Source: Clostridiales bacterium
GTDB taxonomy: Bacteria; Bacillota; Clostridia; UBA1381
Assembly: GCA_029219585.1 (NCBI GenBank)
Contig: JAQXTR010000024.1
Location: 1-33,147, forward strand
Direction: 5' to 3'
DNA: 33,147 nucleotides
Below the pieces are notes generated by a model. That model saw only the letters and a program-made list of their open reading frames with translations, ran no database searches and was not told the DNA's origin. Every line of letters starts with the position of its first letter. Positions within the stretch are counted from its first letter, which is position 1. Shown here piece by piece: positions 24,058 through 33,093 of this stretch. Both the position numbers and the translations under genes were made by a program.

Positions 24058-27000
24058 ATTCAGTACGGTTTTCGGCAGGAGCGGCAACGCCACTGTCGAC
24101 AGGCTCAATATAACCAACCTCATTGTTTCAAAACAGAACAGAAATGTTGAGGTGGAGTTTGCAAACGAGCTGAGCATGACTATTGAAAAGCTGGCGCAGG
24201 AGCAGATTAAAAAGACTCTCGGCAGTATTCCCGTAAAGCTTAAAACTGATCCGAAGCTGGCTAAGGAGAAAAGGAATGTTATGTACTTTACACCTCCCGC
24301 CGACGGTGCGCTGCTTCCGGGCGGACCGGAGATAATAGGCAGGGCAAGCGCGGAGGAAATGCTGATAGGCAGACCGATAAGGGATTGTGAGGTTGTCGCA
24401 ATTCGTTCAATCAACGAGGGCTCGGGCAGGGTCGTGATAACCGGACGTATTTTTGATGCCGACGAGAGGGAAATAAAGTCAAAAAAGACCGGCAAGGAAA
24501 TGCACATTGTTATGCTTGACGTAACGGATAACACCTCATCAATTACCGTGAAAATGTTTGTGGATAAGGGTGAGGATGACAGTAAGTTCAAGGACCTGTT
24601 CGGACCGATAAAAAAGTCTCTCAAAAAGGGCGGTATGCATGCCGCAATACGCGGTACGGCAAAATATGACGACTTCGCAAAGGAGGTTGTTATTATGGCA
24701 AACGACATTGCCGCGCTGCCCTCGCCGCCGGTAAGAATGGATACGGCGGAGAACAAGCGCGTTGAGCTTCATATGCATACACAGATGTCGCAGATGGATG
24801 CGGTAAGCTCTGCATCGGCGCTTATAGACCGTGCGGTTTACTGGGGACACAAGGCAGTTGCGATAACCGATCACGGTGTGGTTCAGGCATATCCAGACGG
24901 AATGCACGCGTCAAACAACAATGAGAAAATCAAGGTGATTTATGGTGTTGAGGGGTATCTTATAGACGATACGAAGATGATTACCTATGACATAACCGAG
25001 CAAACCATAGATTCACCGTTTGTTGTGTTCGATATAGAAACCACCGGCTTCAGCAAGACGGAATGCAGGATTATTGAGATAGGAGCGGTCAAGGTCGAAA
25101 ACGGCGAGGTTACCGACAGGTGGTCAACCTTTGTGAATCCGGGGGTAAGGATACCGGAAAAAATCACGGAGCTCACCTCGATAACCGACGGTATGGTTAA
25201 GGATGCGCTGCCGTTTGAGGAGCAGATTGACGATTTCATAAAGTTCTGCGACGGGTGCGTTATGGTTGCGCACAATGCGAATTTTGATATGGGCTTTATG
25301 AAGCAGAAGGCAATGGAATGCGGCAGAAGCTTTGATTTTCCTTATCTGGATACCATGGTGCTTGCAAGATGTATGTTCCCCAAGCTTGCAAATCATAAGC
25401 TTGATACGCTCTGTAAGCATCTTGATGTTATAAATGCCCACCATCACCGTGCCGTAGATGATGCGGAAGCGACTGCAAAGGCTTTTATGAAAATGCTTTC
25501 GCAGCTGAGGGCGGCAGGGAAAACAGACCTAAGCGAGTATAACGACATATTTGATATAAGAACGGCATCCGTTAAGACGAGAGCCTTTCACATAATTCTT
25601 CTGGCAAAAACATATCAGGGTGTGCGCCGTATATATGAGATGGTTTCAGAATCTCATCTGAAATACTTTTTCAGAACGCCGCGTATTCCCAAAACTCTGC
25701 TGATGCAGAAAAGAGAGGATATAATCGTAGGCTCTGCCTGTGAGGCGGGGGAGCTGTTTTCGGCGCTTGTTGAGGGGGAGAGAGATGAAGTCTTAGAAGA
25801 AATAGCGTCATTCTATGACTATCTTGAAATTCAGCCTATAGGCAACAACGCGTATATGAAGGAGAGCACAAAGCATCCGAATGTTCACAATGATGATGAT
25901 TTGAGGGAGCTGAACAGGCGGATTACAGAGCTTGGCGACAGAATAGGCAAGCCCGTCTGCGCGACCTGTGACGTTCACTTTTTGGATCCTGAGGGCGCAG
26001 ACTACAGAAAAATACTGATGCACTATAAGGGCTTTAAGGATGCGGACAATCAGGCACCGCTATATTTCAGAACAACAAATGAGATGCTTGCCGAGTTTGA
26101 TTATCTGGGTAAGGAAAAGGCGTATGAGGTGGTCGTTACAAACACAAACAAAATAGCCGATATGATAGGGGATGTAAGACCGATACCGAAGCAGAAATGC
26201 CCTCCTGTTGTTGAGGGTGCGGTCGAGGGTATAAGAAACGATTCCGTAAACCGCGCTGTTGAGATTTACGGCGATCCGCTGCCGAAGGAGGTTAAGGAAC
26301 GGCTTGACAAGGAGCTGGATTCGATTATCGGCAACGGATTTTCGGTTATGTACCGTATCGCTCAGGAGCTTGTGAGAAAGTCGAACAGGGATGGATACCT
26401 CGTAGGCTCAAGAGGCTCGGTCGGTTCGTCGTTTGTTGCGTTCCTGTCCGATATTACTGAGGTTAATTCCCTGCCTGAGCATTATCTCTGCCCCAAATGC
26501 AAATATATAGAATTTGTGCCCAGCGAAATAGGACGCTCGGGCTGTGATATGCCGGACAAGGCTTGCCCCAACTGCGGAACACCGCTTAGCAAGGACGGAC
26601 ATGATATACCGTTTGAAACCTTTCTCGGCTTCAACGGAGACAAGGAGCCGGATATTGACCTTAATTTTTCGGGTGAATATCAGCCCGTAATCCACAAGTA
26701 TACCGAAACCTTCTTCGGCGAGGGCTTTGTGTTCCGCGCTGGAACGATAGGCACAGTTGCGGAAAAGACCGCGTTCGGATACGTAAAAAAATATTGCGAG
26801 GAAAAGGGCATTACGATGACAAATGCCGAGATGAAGCGTCTGGCAAAGGGCTGCGAGGGCGTTAAACGAACATCCGGACAGCATCCGGGCGGAATTATTG
26901 TTGTGCCGTATACAAATAATATACATGAATTCTGCCCCGTTCAGCATCCTGCCGATGATGTCAATTCAAACATATTCACAACGCATTTCGATTACCACTC

Positions 27001-28090
27001 GATTGACTCAAACCTCCTTAAGCTTGATGAACTGGGGCATGATGATCCGACGGTAATAAGAATGCTTGAGGATCTGACAGGGGTTGATGCAAAAGCAATT
27101 CCTTTGGATGATCCGGAAACGCTGAGTCTGTTTACGTCCAATAAGGCTCTTAAGATCCTCGACGGTAAGGATACCGGTTCAACCCTCGGCACCTACGGAG
27201 TCCCGGAATTCGGTACAAAGTTTACGCGTCAGATGCTTCTTGACACACAGCCGACAACCTTTTCCGAGCTTGTGAGAATTGCCGGACTTTCCCACGGAAC
27301 GGACGTATGGCTGGGCAATGCGCAGGAGCTTATAAGGGCGGGTCTGTGTGATCTGTCCCATGCGATCTGCGCGCGTGACGATATAATGATCTATCTTATT
27401 GCCGCCGGTGTTGAGGCGGGACACTCGTTTAAGATTATGGAAAGCGTCCGTAAGGGCAAGGGACTCAAGCCCGAGGATGAGGAGGCGATGCGCGAGCACA
27501 ATGTTCCGGAATGGTATATAGACTCGTGCAAAAAGATAAAGTATATGTTCCCGAAGGCTCATGCGGTTGCGTATGTAATGATGGGCTTCCGTGTGGCGTG
27601 GTTTAAGGTGCATATGCCGCTTGCATACTATGCAGCGTATTATACGGTAAGAGCGGACGATTTTGACACATCGACCATGGCGCAGGGTGAGGCTGTGGCA
27701 AGGGAGGCTCTTGAGGAGATAAACCGCCATAAGCGAGAGGGTACGGCTGCCCCGAAGGAGGACACGCTCATACCTATTCTGGAGCTGGTTATAGAGATGT
27801 ACTGCCGCGGCTTTGAGTTTGTTCCGGTTGACCTGTATAAATCTCACGCAACAAACTTTCAGATAACCGAGGACGGCAAGCTGCTCCCGCCGTTTAACGC
27901 TCTGCCCGGTGTTGCAGATGCGGCGGCAAAGGCGATAACGGCCGAACGAGAAAAGGGCGAATTTAAAAATATTGAGGATTTAAGACTGCGCACAGGCATA
28001 ACAAAGAGTACGATCGATATTATGGAGGCAAACGGCTGCTTTGAAGGCCTGTCGCAGACAAATCAGGTAAGTTTGCTGGAAATGATGTGA
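24050..28090 (+). CDS. polC: DNA polymerase III alpha subunit, Gram-positive type PolC
   Basis: 1346 residues; AAAGGA 9 bases before the ATG, inside the PNP gene. Replicative polymerase with proofreading. Order: short N-terminal region (1-105), OB fold (about 108-225), PHP domain starting at [13 protein letters not shown] (His241, His243), interrupted by a DEDDh exonuclease (FDIETTG with Asp328/Glu330, [15 protein letters not shown]), then the C-family polymerase. A zinc-finger cysteine set begins at Cys814 (CPKC, later CPNCG). Catalytic aspartates are in PDIDLNFSG (Asp868, Asp870). The C-terminus carries HhH and clamp-binding regions. B. subtilis PolC is 1437 residues; the shortfall of about 90 lies before the OB fold, where the NII part appears missing. 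Function is secure. Confidence 0.97.
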   Translation: MIEFSTVFGRSGNATVDRLNITNLIVSKQNRNVEVEFANELSMTIEKLAQEQIKKTLGSIPVKLKTDPKLAKEKRNVMYFTPPADGALLPGGPEIIGRASAEEMLIGRPIRDCEVVAIRSINEGSGRVVITGRIFDADEREIKSKKTGKEMHIVMLDVTDNTSSITVKMFVDKGEDDSKFKDLFGPIKKSLKKGGMHAAIRGTAKYDDFAKEVVIMANDIAALPSPPVRMDTAENKRVELHMHTQMSQMDAVSSASALIDRAVYWGHKAVAITDHGVVQAYPDGMHASNNNEKIKVIYGVEGYLIDDTKMITYDITEQTIDSPFVVFDIETTGFSKTECRIIEIGAVKVENGEVTDRWSTFVNPGVRIPEKITELTSITDGMVKDALPFEEQIDDFIKFCDGCVMVAHNANFDMGFMKQKAMECGRSFDFPYLDTMVLARCMFPKLANHKLDTLCKHLDVINAHHHRAVDDAEATAKAFMKMLSQLRAAGKTDLSEYNDIFDIRTASVKTRAFHIILLAKTYQGVRRIYEMVSESHLKYFFRTPRIPKTLLMQKREDIIVGSACEAGELFSALVEGERDEVLEEIASFYDYLEIQPIGNNAYMKESTKHPNVHNDDDLRELNRRITELGDRIGKPVCATCDVHFLDPEGADYRKILMHYKGFKDADNQAPLYFRTTNEMLAEFDYLGKEKAYEVVVTNTNKIADMIGDVRPIPKQKCPPVVEGAVEGIRNDSVNRAVEIYGDPLPKEVKERLDKELDSIIGNGFSVMYRIAQELVRKSNRDGYLVGSRGSVGSSFVAFLSDITEVNSLPEHYLCPKCKYIEFVPSEIGRSGCDMPDKACPNCGTPLSKDGHDIPFETFLGFNGDKEPDIDLNFSGEYQPVIHKYTETFFGEGFVFRAGTIGTVAEKTAFGYVKKYCEEKGITMTNAEMKRLAKGCEGVKRTSGQHPGGIIVVPYTNNIHEFCPVQHPADDVNSNIFTTHFDYHSIDSNLLKLDELGHDDPTVIRMLEDLTGVDAKAIPLDDPETLSLFTSNKALKILDGKDTGSTLGTYGVPEFGTKFTRQMLLDTQPTTFSELVRIAGLSHGTDVWLGNAQELIRAGLCDLSHAICARDDIMIYLIAAGVEAGHSFKIMESVRKGKGLKPEDEEAMREHNVPEWYIDSCKKIKYMFPKAHAVAYVMMGFRVAWFKVHMPLAYYAAYYTVRADDFDTSTMAQGEAVAREALEEINRHKREGTAAPKEDTLIPILELVIEMYCRGFEFVPVDLYKSHATNFQITEDGKLLPPFNALPGVADAAAKAITAEREKGEFKNIEDLRLRTGITKSTIDIMEANGCFEGLSQTNQVSLLEMM

Positions 28091-28097
28091 TAAAATC

Positions 28098-28126
28098 TTG
28101 ACATTATGCCAAAATAATGGTACAAT
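28098..28126 (+). promoter_or_regulatory. Promoter of tyrS
   Basis: Perfect TTGACA (28098-28103), 17-base spacer, TACAAT (28121-28126), beginning 8 bases after the polC stop. The leader is too short for a T-box. Confidence 0.85.
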
Positions 28127-28163
28127 AACAGACGATATAACTGAAATTTTGGAGGAAAGACAA

Positions 28164-29384
28164 ATGTCGGAAAACGTATTTGACGTACTTAAGGAGCGTG
28201 GACTCATCGCTCAGTGTACGCATGAAGATGAAATTCGTGAATTATTGGGAAAAGAAAAGGTGACTTTTTATATAGGCTTTGATCCGACTGCGGATTCGCT
28301 GCACGTAGGTCACTTTTTGCAGATGGTTGTTATGCGCCATATGCAGCTGCACGGACACCGCCCCATAGCTCTTGTGGGCGGCGGTACGGGTCATGTGGGC
28401 GATCCGTCGGGCAGAACGGATATGCGCCAGATGATGACAACCGAGATTATAAATCATAACTGCGAGTGCTTTAAGGAGCAGCTTTCAAGAGTCGTTGATT
28501 TTTCGGACGGCAAGGCTCTTATGGTAAATAATGCCGACTGGCTTCTGGAGCTTAACTACGTTGATTTTCTGCGCGATATAGGCGCGTGCTTCTCGGTAAA
28601 CAAGATGCTCACGGCGGAGTGCTTCAAGCAGAGACTTGAAAAGGGACTTTCGTTCCTGGAGTTCAACTATATGCTTATGCAGTCCTATGACTTCCTTATG
28701 CTCAGCCGTAAGTATGACTGTAAGCTTGAGCTTGGCGGCGATGACCAGTGGAGCAATATACTCGGAGGTCTTGAGCTGAACAGAAGGAAGGATAACCGTC
28801 AGGTTTACGGCATGACCTTTACGCTGCTTACAAACAGCGAGGGCAAGAAGATGGGCAAGACGCAGAGCGGTGCGGTATGGCTTGATCCGAAAAAGACAAC
28901 TCCGTATGAGTTCTATCAGTATTGGGTAAATGTACAGGATGCCGATGTAATAAAGTGCCTTAAGATGCTCACCTTTGTTCCTATGGACGAAATCCGCGAG
29001 ATGGAAAAATGGGAGGGCGCAGAGCTTAATAAGGCTAAGAGAATCCTTGCATACGAGGTTACAAAGCTTGTTCACGGCGAGGCTGAGGCGGAAAAGGCAA
29101 AGGCTACGGCGGAGGCTGTGTTTGCCGGCGGCGGAGTTTCCGATGATATGCCCACAACCGTTATTGCCGACGTCATAGGCATGGGTGTTCTTGATATGAT
29201 TGCAAGAACAGGAATCGTAAAGTCAAAGGGCGAGGCAAGGAGAACAATTCAGCAGAACGGTCTTTCAATAAATGATGTTAAGTATACCGATGTAAACGGG
29301 GTTGTTACCGAGGATATGATTACCGACAAGGGTATCATTATCAGAAAGGGAAAAAAGGTCTTCCACAGAGTGGTAACCGAATAA
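28164..29384 (+). CDS. tyrS: Tyrosyl-tRNA synthetase
   Basis: 406 residues from the ATG at 28164, GGAGG 8 bases upstream. A longer frame from the TTG at 28098 would start inside the -35 box and is rejected. It charges tRNA-Tyr. Class I signatures: HVGH (47-50, the HIGH motif) in [15 protein letters not shown] and KMGKT (229-233, the KMSKS motif). The [26 protein letters not shown] block is the tyrosine-binding region. A C-terminal S4 RNA-binding domain covers about 340-400 ([18 protein letters not shown]). Own promoter; no obvious terminator before the SRP RNA promoter. Confidence 0.96.
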   Translation: MSENVFDVLKERGLIAQCTHEDEIRELLGKEKVTFYIGFDPTADSLHVGHFLQMVVMRHMQLHGHRPIALVGGGTGHVGDPSGRTDMRQMMTTEIINHNCECFKEQLSRVVDFSDGKALMVNNADWLLELNYVDFLRDIGACFSVNKMLTAECFKQRLEKGLSFLEFNYMLMQSYDFLMLSRKYDCKLELGGDDQWSNILGGLELNRRKDNRQVYGMTFTLLTNSEGKKMGKTQSGAVWLDPKKTTPYEFYQYWVNVQDADVIKCLKMLTFVPMDEIREMEKWEGAELNKAKRILAYEVTKLVHGEAEAEKAKATAEAVFAGGGVSDDMPTTVIADVIGMGVLDMIARTGIVKSKGEARRTIQQNGLSINDVKYTDVNGVVTEDMITDKGIIIRKGKKVFHRVVTE

Positions 29385-29391
29385 ATTTAAA

Positions 29392-29404
29392 AAATTTAAA
29401 AAAA
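29392..29404 (+). promoter_or_regulatory. UP-element-like A/T tract before the SRP RNA promoter
   Basis: AAATTTAAAAAAA ends 3 bases before the -35 hexamer. The same 13 bases occur at the same distance before the rRNA promoter (32651-32663), which supports an UP-element role. Confidence 0.6.
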
Positions 29405-29407
29405 TAC

Positions 29408-29436
29408 TTGCTATTTTGATTAAAATGTAGTATAAT
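29408..29436 (+). promoter_or_regulatory. Promoter of SRP RNA
   Basis: TTGCTA (29408-29413), 17-base spacer, TATAAT (29431-29436). Confidence 0.85.
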
Positions 29437-29442
29437 AGAAAA

Positions 29443-29548
29443 AGCGATGGGCGAGTCCGTGCGATTTCGTACCGTGAACCGTGTCAGATGGGGAACCAAG
29501 CAGCACTAAGCGGAGCGCGGAATGTGTTACGGGCTGCTCGCCCTGAGC
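29443..29548 (+). ncRNA. ffs: Signal recognition particle RNA, small bacterial type
   Basis: The conserved SRP helix 8 core is present at about 29485-29510: GTGTCAG, a GGGGAACC apical tetraloop segment and AAGCAGCACTAAG. The ends pair: GGGCGAG (29449-29455) with CTCGCCC (29537-29543), extended by AGC/GCT. The roughly 100-base size fits an Alu-less SRP RNA. It binds Ffh for co-translational membrane targeting. The position just upstream of dnaX is the same as scr in Bacillus. Exact ends are estimated from pairing and promoter distance. Confidence 0.92.
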
Positions 29549-29596
29549 TGTTTTAACATTTACAGAATACCGTATTTCGGTCAACTCTATAAATGC

Positions 29597-29622
29597 TGTC
29601 CGCCGGAATGCGGACATTTTTT
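29597..29622 (+). terminator. Terminator between SRP RNA and dnaX
   Basis: Perfect 7-bp GC-rich stem TGTCCGC/GCGGACA (29597-29603 with 29610-29616), loop of 6, then six T residues. Only 27 bases separate it from the dnaX start, leaving no room for a separate dnaX promoter after it. Confidence 0.9.
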
Positions 29623-29649
29623 GTTTATATCCGTGAAAGGGGCGAGAAG

Positions 29650-31566
29650 ATGGCGCATCAGGCTATATACCGTAAATGGCGGCCGATGACATTTGATGAT
29701 ATTGTCGGTCAGACACATATTACAAAGACACTGAAAAATCAGATAATGTCGGGTACGGCGGGACATGCCTATCTTTTCTGCGGAACAAGGGGAACGGGAA
29801 AGACAACCTGCGCAAAGGTGCTTTCGCGCGCCGTAAACTGCCTGAATCCCGTAAACGGCAATCCTTGCAACGAGTGCGCAGTTTGCCGCGGAATTATTGA
29901 CGGCTCTATCATGGATGTAACCGAAATGGACGCCGCATCAAACAACGGTGTGGAGGATATAAGAGATATTAAAGAGGATATTAACTATGTGGCTTCCAAT
30001 GCGAAGTATACGGTATATATCATAGACGAGGTTCACATGCTTTCAACAAGCGCGTTCAACGCCTTGCTAAAAACCCTTGAGGAGCCTCCGGAAAATGTTA
30101 TATTTATACTTGCCACAACGGAGGCGCATAAGGTTCCGCAGACGATTCTTTCGCGGTGCCAGAGATTTGATTTCAGAAGGATAAGAAACGAGGATATTAT
30201 TATCCGGATGAAGGAAATCGGAGCAGCGGACGGATACAATATAACCGACGATGCTTACAGTATGCTTGCCCGGCTTGCCGACGGCTCTCTCAGAGACGGA
30301 CTCAGTATTATGGAGCGTGTGCTTGCGGCAAGCGGCGGTACGGTATCGGCGGAGGACATAGTAAATACTCTGGGTATTTCAACGCAGTCGTCTGTTTTTG
30401 AGCTGACGGATGCAATAATCAACGGCGACGGCGCCGCGGTTATAGAATGTATAGACAGGACGCTTGCGGAGGGAAAGGATCTTACGCAGCTGGCAAATGC
30501 CATGCTTGCCCATTTCCGCGCGCTTATGATATGCAGGCTCTCGGACAGCCCTCAAAAGCTTCTGGACTATGATCCGCAGTCGCTTGTAAGACTTAAGGCG
30601 CAGAGCGGACGGATGACATTTGAGAAAATCAATCATGCGTCAACCCTCATATCCGAAGCGGTAAGCAATGCAAGACTGGCCAAATCAGCAAGAATCATAT
30701 ATGAGCTTGCATTTATAAAGCTGACAAAGCCGGAGCTTGACCGTACCCCGCAGGGGATTATGGACAGGCTTGCTCAGCTTGAACAGAGGATAGAGAACGC
30801 AGCAGTGCCGCAGCAGCAGTCAGCGGCGATGCAGAGTGCCGCAGCGGATAATTCGGAAATACTCAGCAGGCTCAGTGCAATCGAGGATGCGCTGCACAAC
30901 GGCGAGGAGCTTAAGGCTGATGAGCAGCCGAGACCTCAGCCCGAAAAAAAAAAGGTATCCCACAGACTGTATAACCCGATTCCGAAGGACGAGCTGAACT
31001 TTGAATATCCTACTGCGAAGCTTGCAAGAAACTGGCGCAGTACGGTTGAAACAATGAAGCAGAAGGGCGCAGCATACGTCATGCCGCTCACGAACTGTAC
31101 GGTTACATTTGACGCCGACAGTCTTATAATCGTTGTGCCGGAGGATCGTCAGGGCTTCACGTTCAAAATGGCGGTCAGTCATCTTGACGCGATAAGGGAG
31201 AACTTCCGCAAGGTTACGGGCAGTCCTTATAATATAAAGATTGTCAACCGCAATGACCTTGATGACGAGCAGATTATAAATCCGTTCGAGCTTCCGCACG
31301 GTGAGGGTACGGCAGAAAAGGACAGGGAAGAAAATACCGCGGGGCAGCAAGGGGACAGCGTAAGAACGGATGCTGACAAATTTGATGAGTTTATAGCAAA
31401 ATTTGCGGGAATAATAACCGACGGGGACAGAATAAAGCCCGGTGATACCGCAGAGCTTAATACGGGCGTTCAGTCGTCGCTTGATGAGCTTGAGGACGAT
31501 GATAATGACCGTGAAGAATTTTTGGATGCAAACGAATTATCTTCTGATGATGATGAAGATAGTTAA
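29650..31566 (+). CDS. dnaX: DNA polymerase III gamma/tau subunit
   Basis: 638 residues from the ATG at 29650 (AAAGG 9 bases upstream); a longer frame from 29593 runs through the terminator and is rejected. AAA+ clamp loader: Walker A GTRGTGKT (45-52), zinc cysteines C64, C73, C76, C79, Walker B IIDEVHM (Asp126, Glu127), sensor ATTEAH and SRC arginine finger (168-170). Domain III ends near 370. A linker and tau-specific C-terminal part (about 440-638, very acidic end) follow. An A10 run at codons 432-435 could yield a shorter gamma form by slippage. First protein gene of the dnaX-ebfC-recR set. Confidence 0.97.
   Translation: MAHQAIYRKWRPMTFDDIVGQTHITKTLKNQIMSGTAGHAYLFCGTRGTGKTTCAKVLSRAVNCLNPVNGNPCNECAVCRGIIDGSIMDVTEMDAASNNGVEDIRDIKEDINYVASNAKYTVYIIDEVHMLSTSAFNALLKTLEEPPENVIFILATTEAHKVPQTILSRCQRFDFRRIRNEDIIIRMKEIGAADGYNITDDAYSMLARLADGSLRDGLSIMERVLAASGGTVSAEDIVNTLGISTQSSVFELTDAIINGDGAAVIECIDRTLAEGKDLTQLANAMLAHFRALMICRLSDSPQKLLDYDPQSLVRLKAQSGRMTFEKINHASTLISEAVSNARLAKSARIIYELAFIKLTKPELDRTPQGIMDRLAQLEQRIENAAVPQQQSAAMQSAAADNSEILSRLSAIEDALHNGEELKADEQPRPQPEKKKVSHRLYNPIPKDELNFEYPTAKLARNWRSTVETMKQKGAAYVMPLTNCTVTFDADSLIIVVPEDRQGFTFKMAVSHLDAIRENFRKVTGSPYNIKIVNRNDLDDEQIINPFELPHGEGTAEKDREENTAGQQGDSVRTDADKFDEFIAKFAGIITDGDRIKPGDTAELNTGVQSSLDELEDDDNDREEFLDANELSSDDDEDS
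30944..30953 (+). other. A10 slippery run inside dnaX
   Basis: Ten consecutive A residues in GAA AAA AAA AAG (codons 432-435), containing the in-frame A AAA AAG heptamer. A -1 shift or one added A leads to a TAA seven codons on (product about 441 residues); one lost A leads to TGA within about 14 codons. It occupies the domain III/IV linker. Confidence 0.7.
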
Positions 31567-31596
31567 TATATTTTAATAAAAGAAAGAGGTATAAAA

Positions 31597-31947
31597 ATGG
31601 CTTATAAGGGATTTAAAGGTGCCGGTATGAACCAGAAGCAGAATATGAACAGCGTTATAAAGCAGGCGCAGAAGATGCAGGAGGAAATGGAACGTGTTCA
31701 GAAGGAAACAGAGGAGGAGCACGTTGAGGCTGCATCGGGCGGCGGCGCTGTCAAGGTAGTTGTAAGCGGAAAAAAAGAGCTTGTTTCAATAAAGATTGAT
31801 CCGGATGCGGTTGATCCGGAGGATGTTGAAACACTTGAGGATATGATTGTAGCGGCAATCAATGAAGGTGTTGCAAAGGCTGACGAGCTTATGTCGGAGA
31901 GAATGGGCGCTATCACAGGCGGAATTAATATTCCGGGCTTGTTCTGA
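31597..31947 (+). CDS. YbaB/EbfC-family nucleoid-associated protein
   Basis: 116 residues; AAAGAGGT 7 bases before the ATG. Small DNA-binding homodimer that typically sits between dnaX and recR and affects nucleoid structure or recombination. The glycine-rich start, VIKQAQKMQEEMERVQKE helix, GGGAVKVVVSGKKELVSIKIDP sheet and AINEGVAKADELMSERM helix match the family. The stop overlaps the recR start by one base. Confidence 0.94.
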   Translation: MAYKGFKGAGMNQKQNMNSVIKQAQKMQEEMERVQKETEEEHVEAASGGGAVKVVVSGKKELVSIKIDPDAVDPEDVETLEDMIVAAINEGVAKADELMSERMGAITGGINIPGLF

Positions 31948-32546
31948 TGTATTCGGCAGTAATTGACGAGCTTATCGAAAAATTTGAACGTCTGCCGGGA
32001 ATAGGACATAAAAGCGCGGAGCGTATAGCGTTCTATATTCTTGAGCAGATGAGCGGAGAGGATGCCGAACGAATGGCAGGCTCAATTGTGAAGGCGAAAA
32101 AAAGCATACGTCTTTGTGAGTGCTGCCAGAATCTTACGGATGAAAGCCCGTGTTCGATATGCTCATCGTCAAAGCGGGATAAATCCGTAATATGCGTTGT
32201 GGAAGGTCCGGAGGATGTTTCCGCCATTGAGAATACTCATGAATACAACGGACTGTATCATGTGCTGCACGGCGCACTGTCGCCAATGGACGGCATAGGT
32301 CCGGATGATATTAAAATAAACGAGCTTTTACTGAGGCTTACGGCAGGAGATGTGCAGGAAATCATTCTTGCCACAAATCCGACCGTGAACGGAACGGCAA
32401 CAGCGGTGTATATTTCAAAGCTACTCACACCGTTTAACATCAGGGTTACCAGGATTGCCCACGGCATTCCTATCGGTTCGGATATTGAATATGCGGATAA
32501 GATTACAATTATAAAGGCTATGGAAAGCCGGCAGGAAATGAAATGA
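31947..32546 (+). CDS. recR: Recombination mediator RecR
   Basis: 199 residues; the ATG shares its A with the ebfC stop (TGATG) and has no clear ribosome site, so it is translated by coupling. It acts with RecO, loading RecA at gaps. Helix-hairpin-helix near the N-terminus (FERLPGIGHKSAERIAF), a zinc finger with C57, C60, C69 and C72, and a TOPRIM domain from about residue 80 (VICVVEGPEDVSAIE, Glu86). C-terminal Walker B-like region (HGIPIGSDIEYAD) intact. Normal length. Confidence 0.97.
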   Translation: MYSAVIDELIEKFERLPGIGHKSAERIAFYILEQMSGEDAERMAGSIVKAKKSIRLCECCQNLTDESPCSICSSSKRDKSVICVVEGPEDVSAIENTHEYNGLYHVLHGALSPMDGIGPDDIKINELLLRLTAGDVQEIILATNPTVNGTATAVYISKLLTPFNIRVTRIAHGIPIGSDIEYADKITIIKAMESRQEMK

Positions 32547-32549
32547 TTT

Positions 32550-32588
32550 CAGGGCGCGCCTTTGATACAGGGGCGCTCTGTTTGTCTA
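32550..32588 (+). terminator. Terminator after recR
   Basis: CAGGGCGC pairs with GCGCTCTG (one G-U pair; 32550-32557 with 32573-32580), followed by TTTGTCT. The T-run is imperfect. Confidence 0.7.
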
Positions 32589-32650
32589 AAATCGTCAATA
32601 ACAGACACTGTATTTTGAAAAAACACAGACTATTTAAACAAATGCAAAAA

Positions 32651-32663
32651 AAATTTAAAAAAA
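32651..32663 (+). promoter_or_regulatory. UP-element-like A/T tract before the rRNA promoter
   Basis: AAATTTAAAAAAA, ending 3 bases before the -35. Identical in sequence and spacing to the element before the SRP RNA promoter. Confidence 0.65.
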
Positions 32664-32666
32664 GTG

Positions 32667-32695
32667 TTGACAAATGCAGAAGCTTGTGCTAAAAT
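32667..32695 (+). promoter_or_regulatory. rRNA operon promoter
   Basis: Perfect TTGACA (32667-32672), 17-base spacer, TAAAAT (32690-32695), A/T-rich upstream DNA. About 400 bases before the 16S 5' end. No second promoter of comparable quality was found in the leader. Confidence 0.9.
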
Positions 32696-32702
32696 ATTTA
32701 AC

Positions 32703-33093
32703 TGTTGACGGCAAGAAAGCCTGAGACGCTTGAACATTGAAAAATGAACAGTGTGAGTTCTTGAAAGTGTAGAAATACACTAACAATTACTTTGAGAAAT
32801 TCTTTTATACAAAGGAATTCGGATTTAAAAATTCTTAGCAGGACAAAAAAGAATGTCAGCATAGGAATGAGTTAATCAGACTTAACAAAGCGGAGTTTGT
32901 TCAAATTGTATTTGACGAGCAAACGCTTTTAAGGAACTGTGAGAAGGTCGTTTCGCAAATATGCGCAGAATAAATTCGGATTTTCGAGGCAAGGCGCGCA
33001 GGCAATACTTTGTGTATTGTCAAGCGGCTTAACGACGAAAAGGCGGATTTAGGCAAGCAGATTTGAGAAAAAGACCGCACGAACAGTGACCAC
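32703..33093 (+). other. rRNA leader with boxA-like site and hairpins
   Basis: The 391 bases between promoter and 16S contain no gene. A boxA-like GTTCTTGAAAGT (32757-32768) runs into a perfect hairpin AGTGTA-GAAA-TACACT (32766-32781), resembling a boxA/boxB antitermination arrangement. Another perfect hairpin CAATAC/GTATTG lies at 33003-33019. GGTC, CAAAT and their complements near 32947-32960 and 33062-33077 could form a long leader stem for precursor processing. A short minus-strand open frame here is not considered coding. Confidence 0.55.

Noticed and set aside
23761-24756. 331-residue minus-strand open frame
   Set aside because: Shadow of the PNP and polC genes, both of which have clear motifs and ribosome sites; the antisense product shows no recognisable domain.
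28098-28163. N-terminal extension of TyrRS from a TTG
   Set aside because: The TTG is the start of the -35 hexamer of a good promoter, and the ATG at 28164 has GGAGG at ideal spacing.
29593-29649. N-terminal extension of DnaX
   Set aside because: It would be encoded by the terminator hairpin; the ATG at 29650 gives the standard family start MAHQAIYRKWRP.
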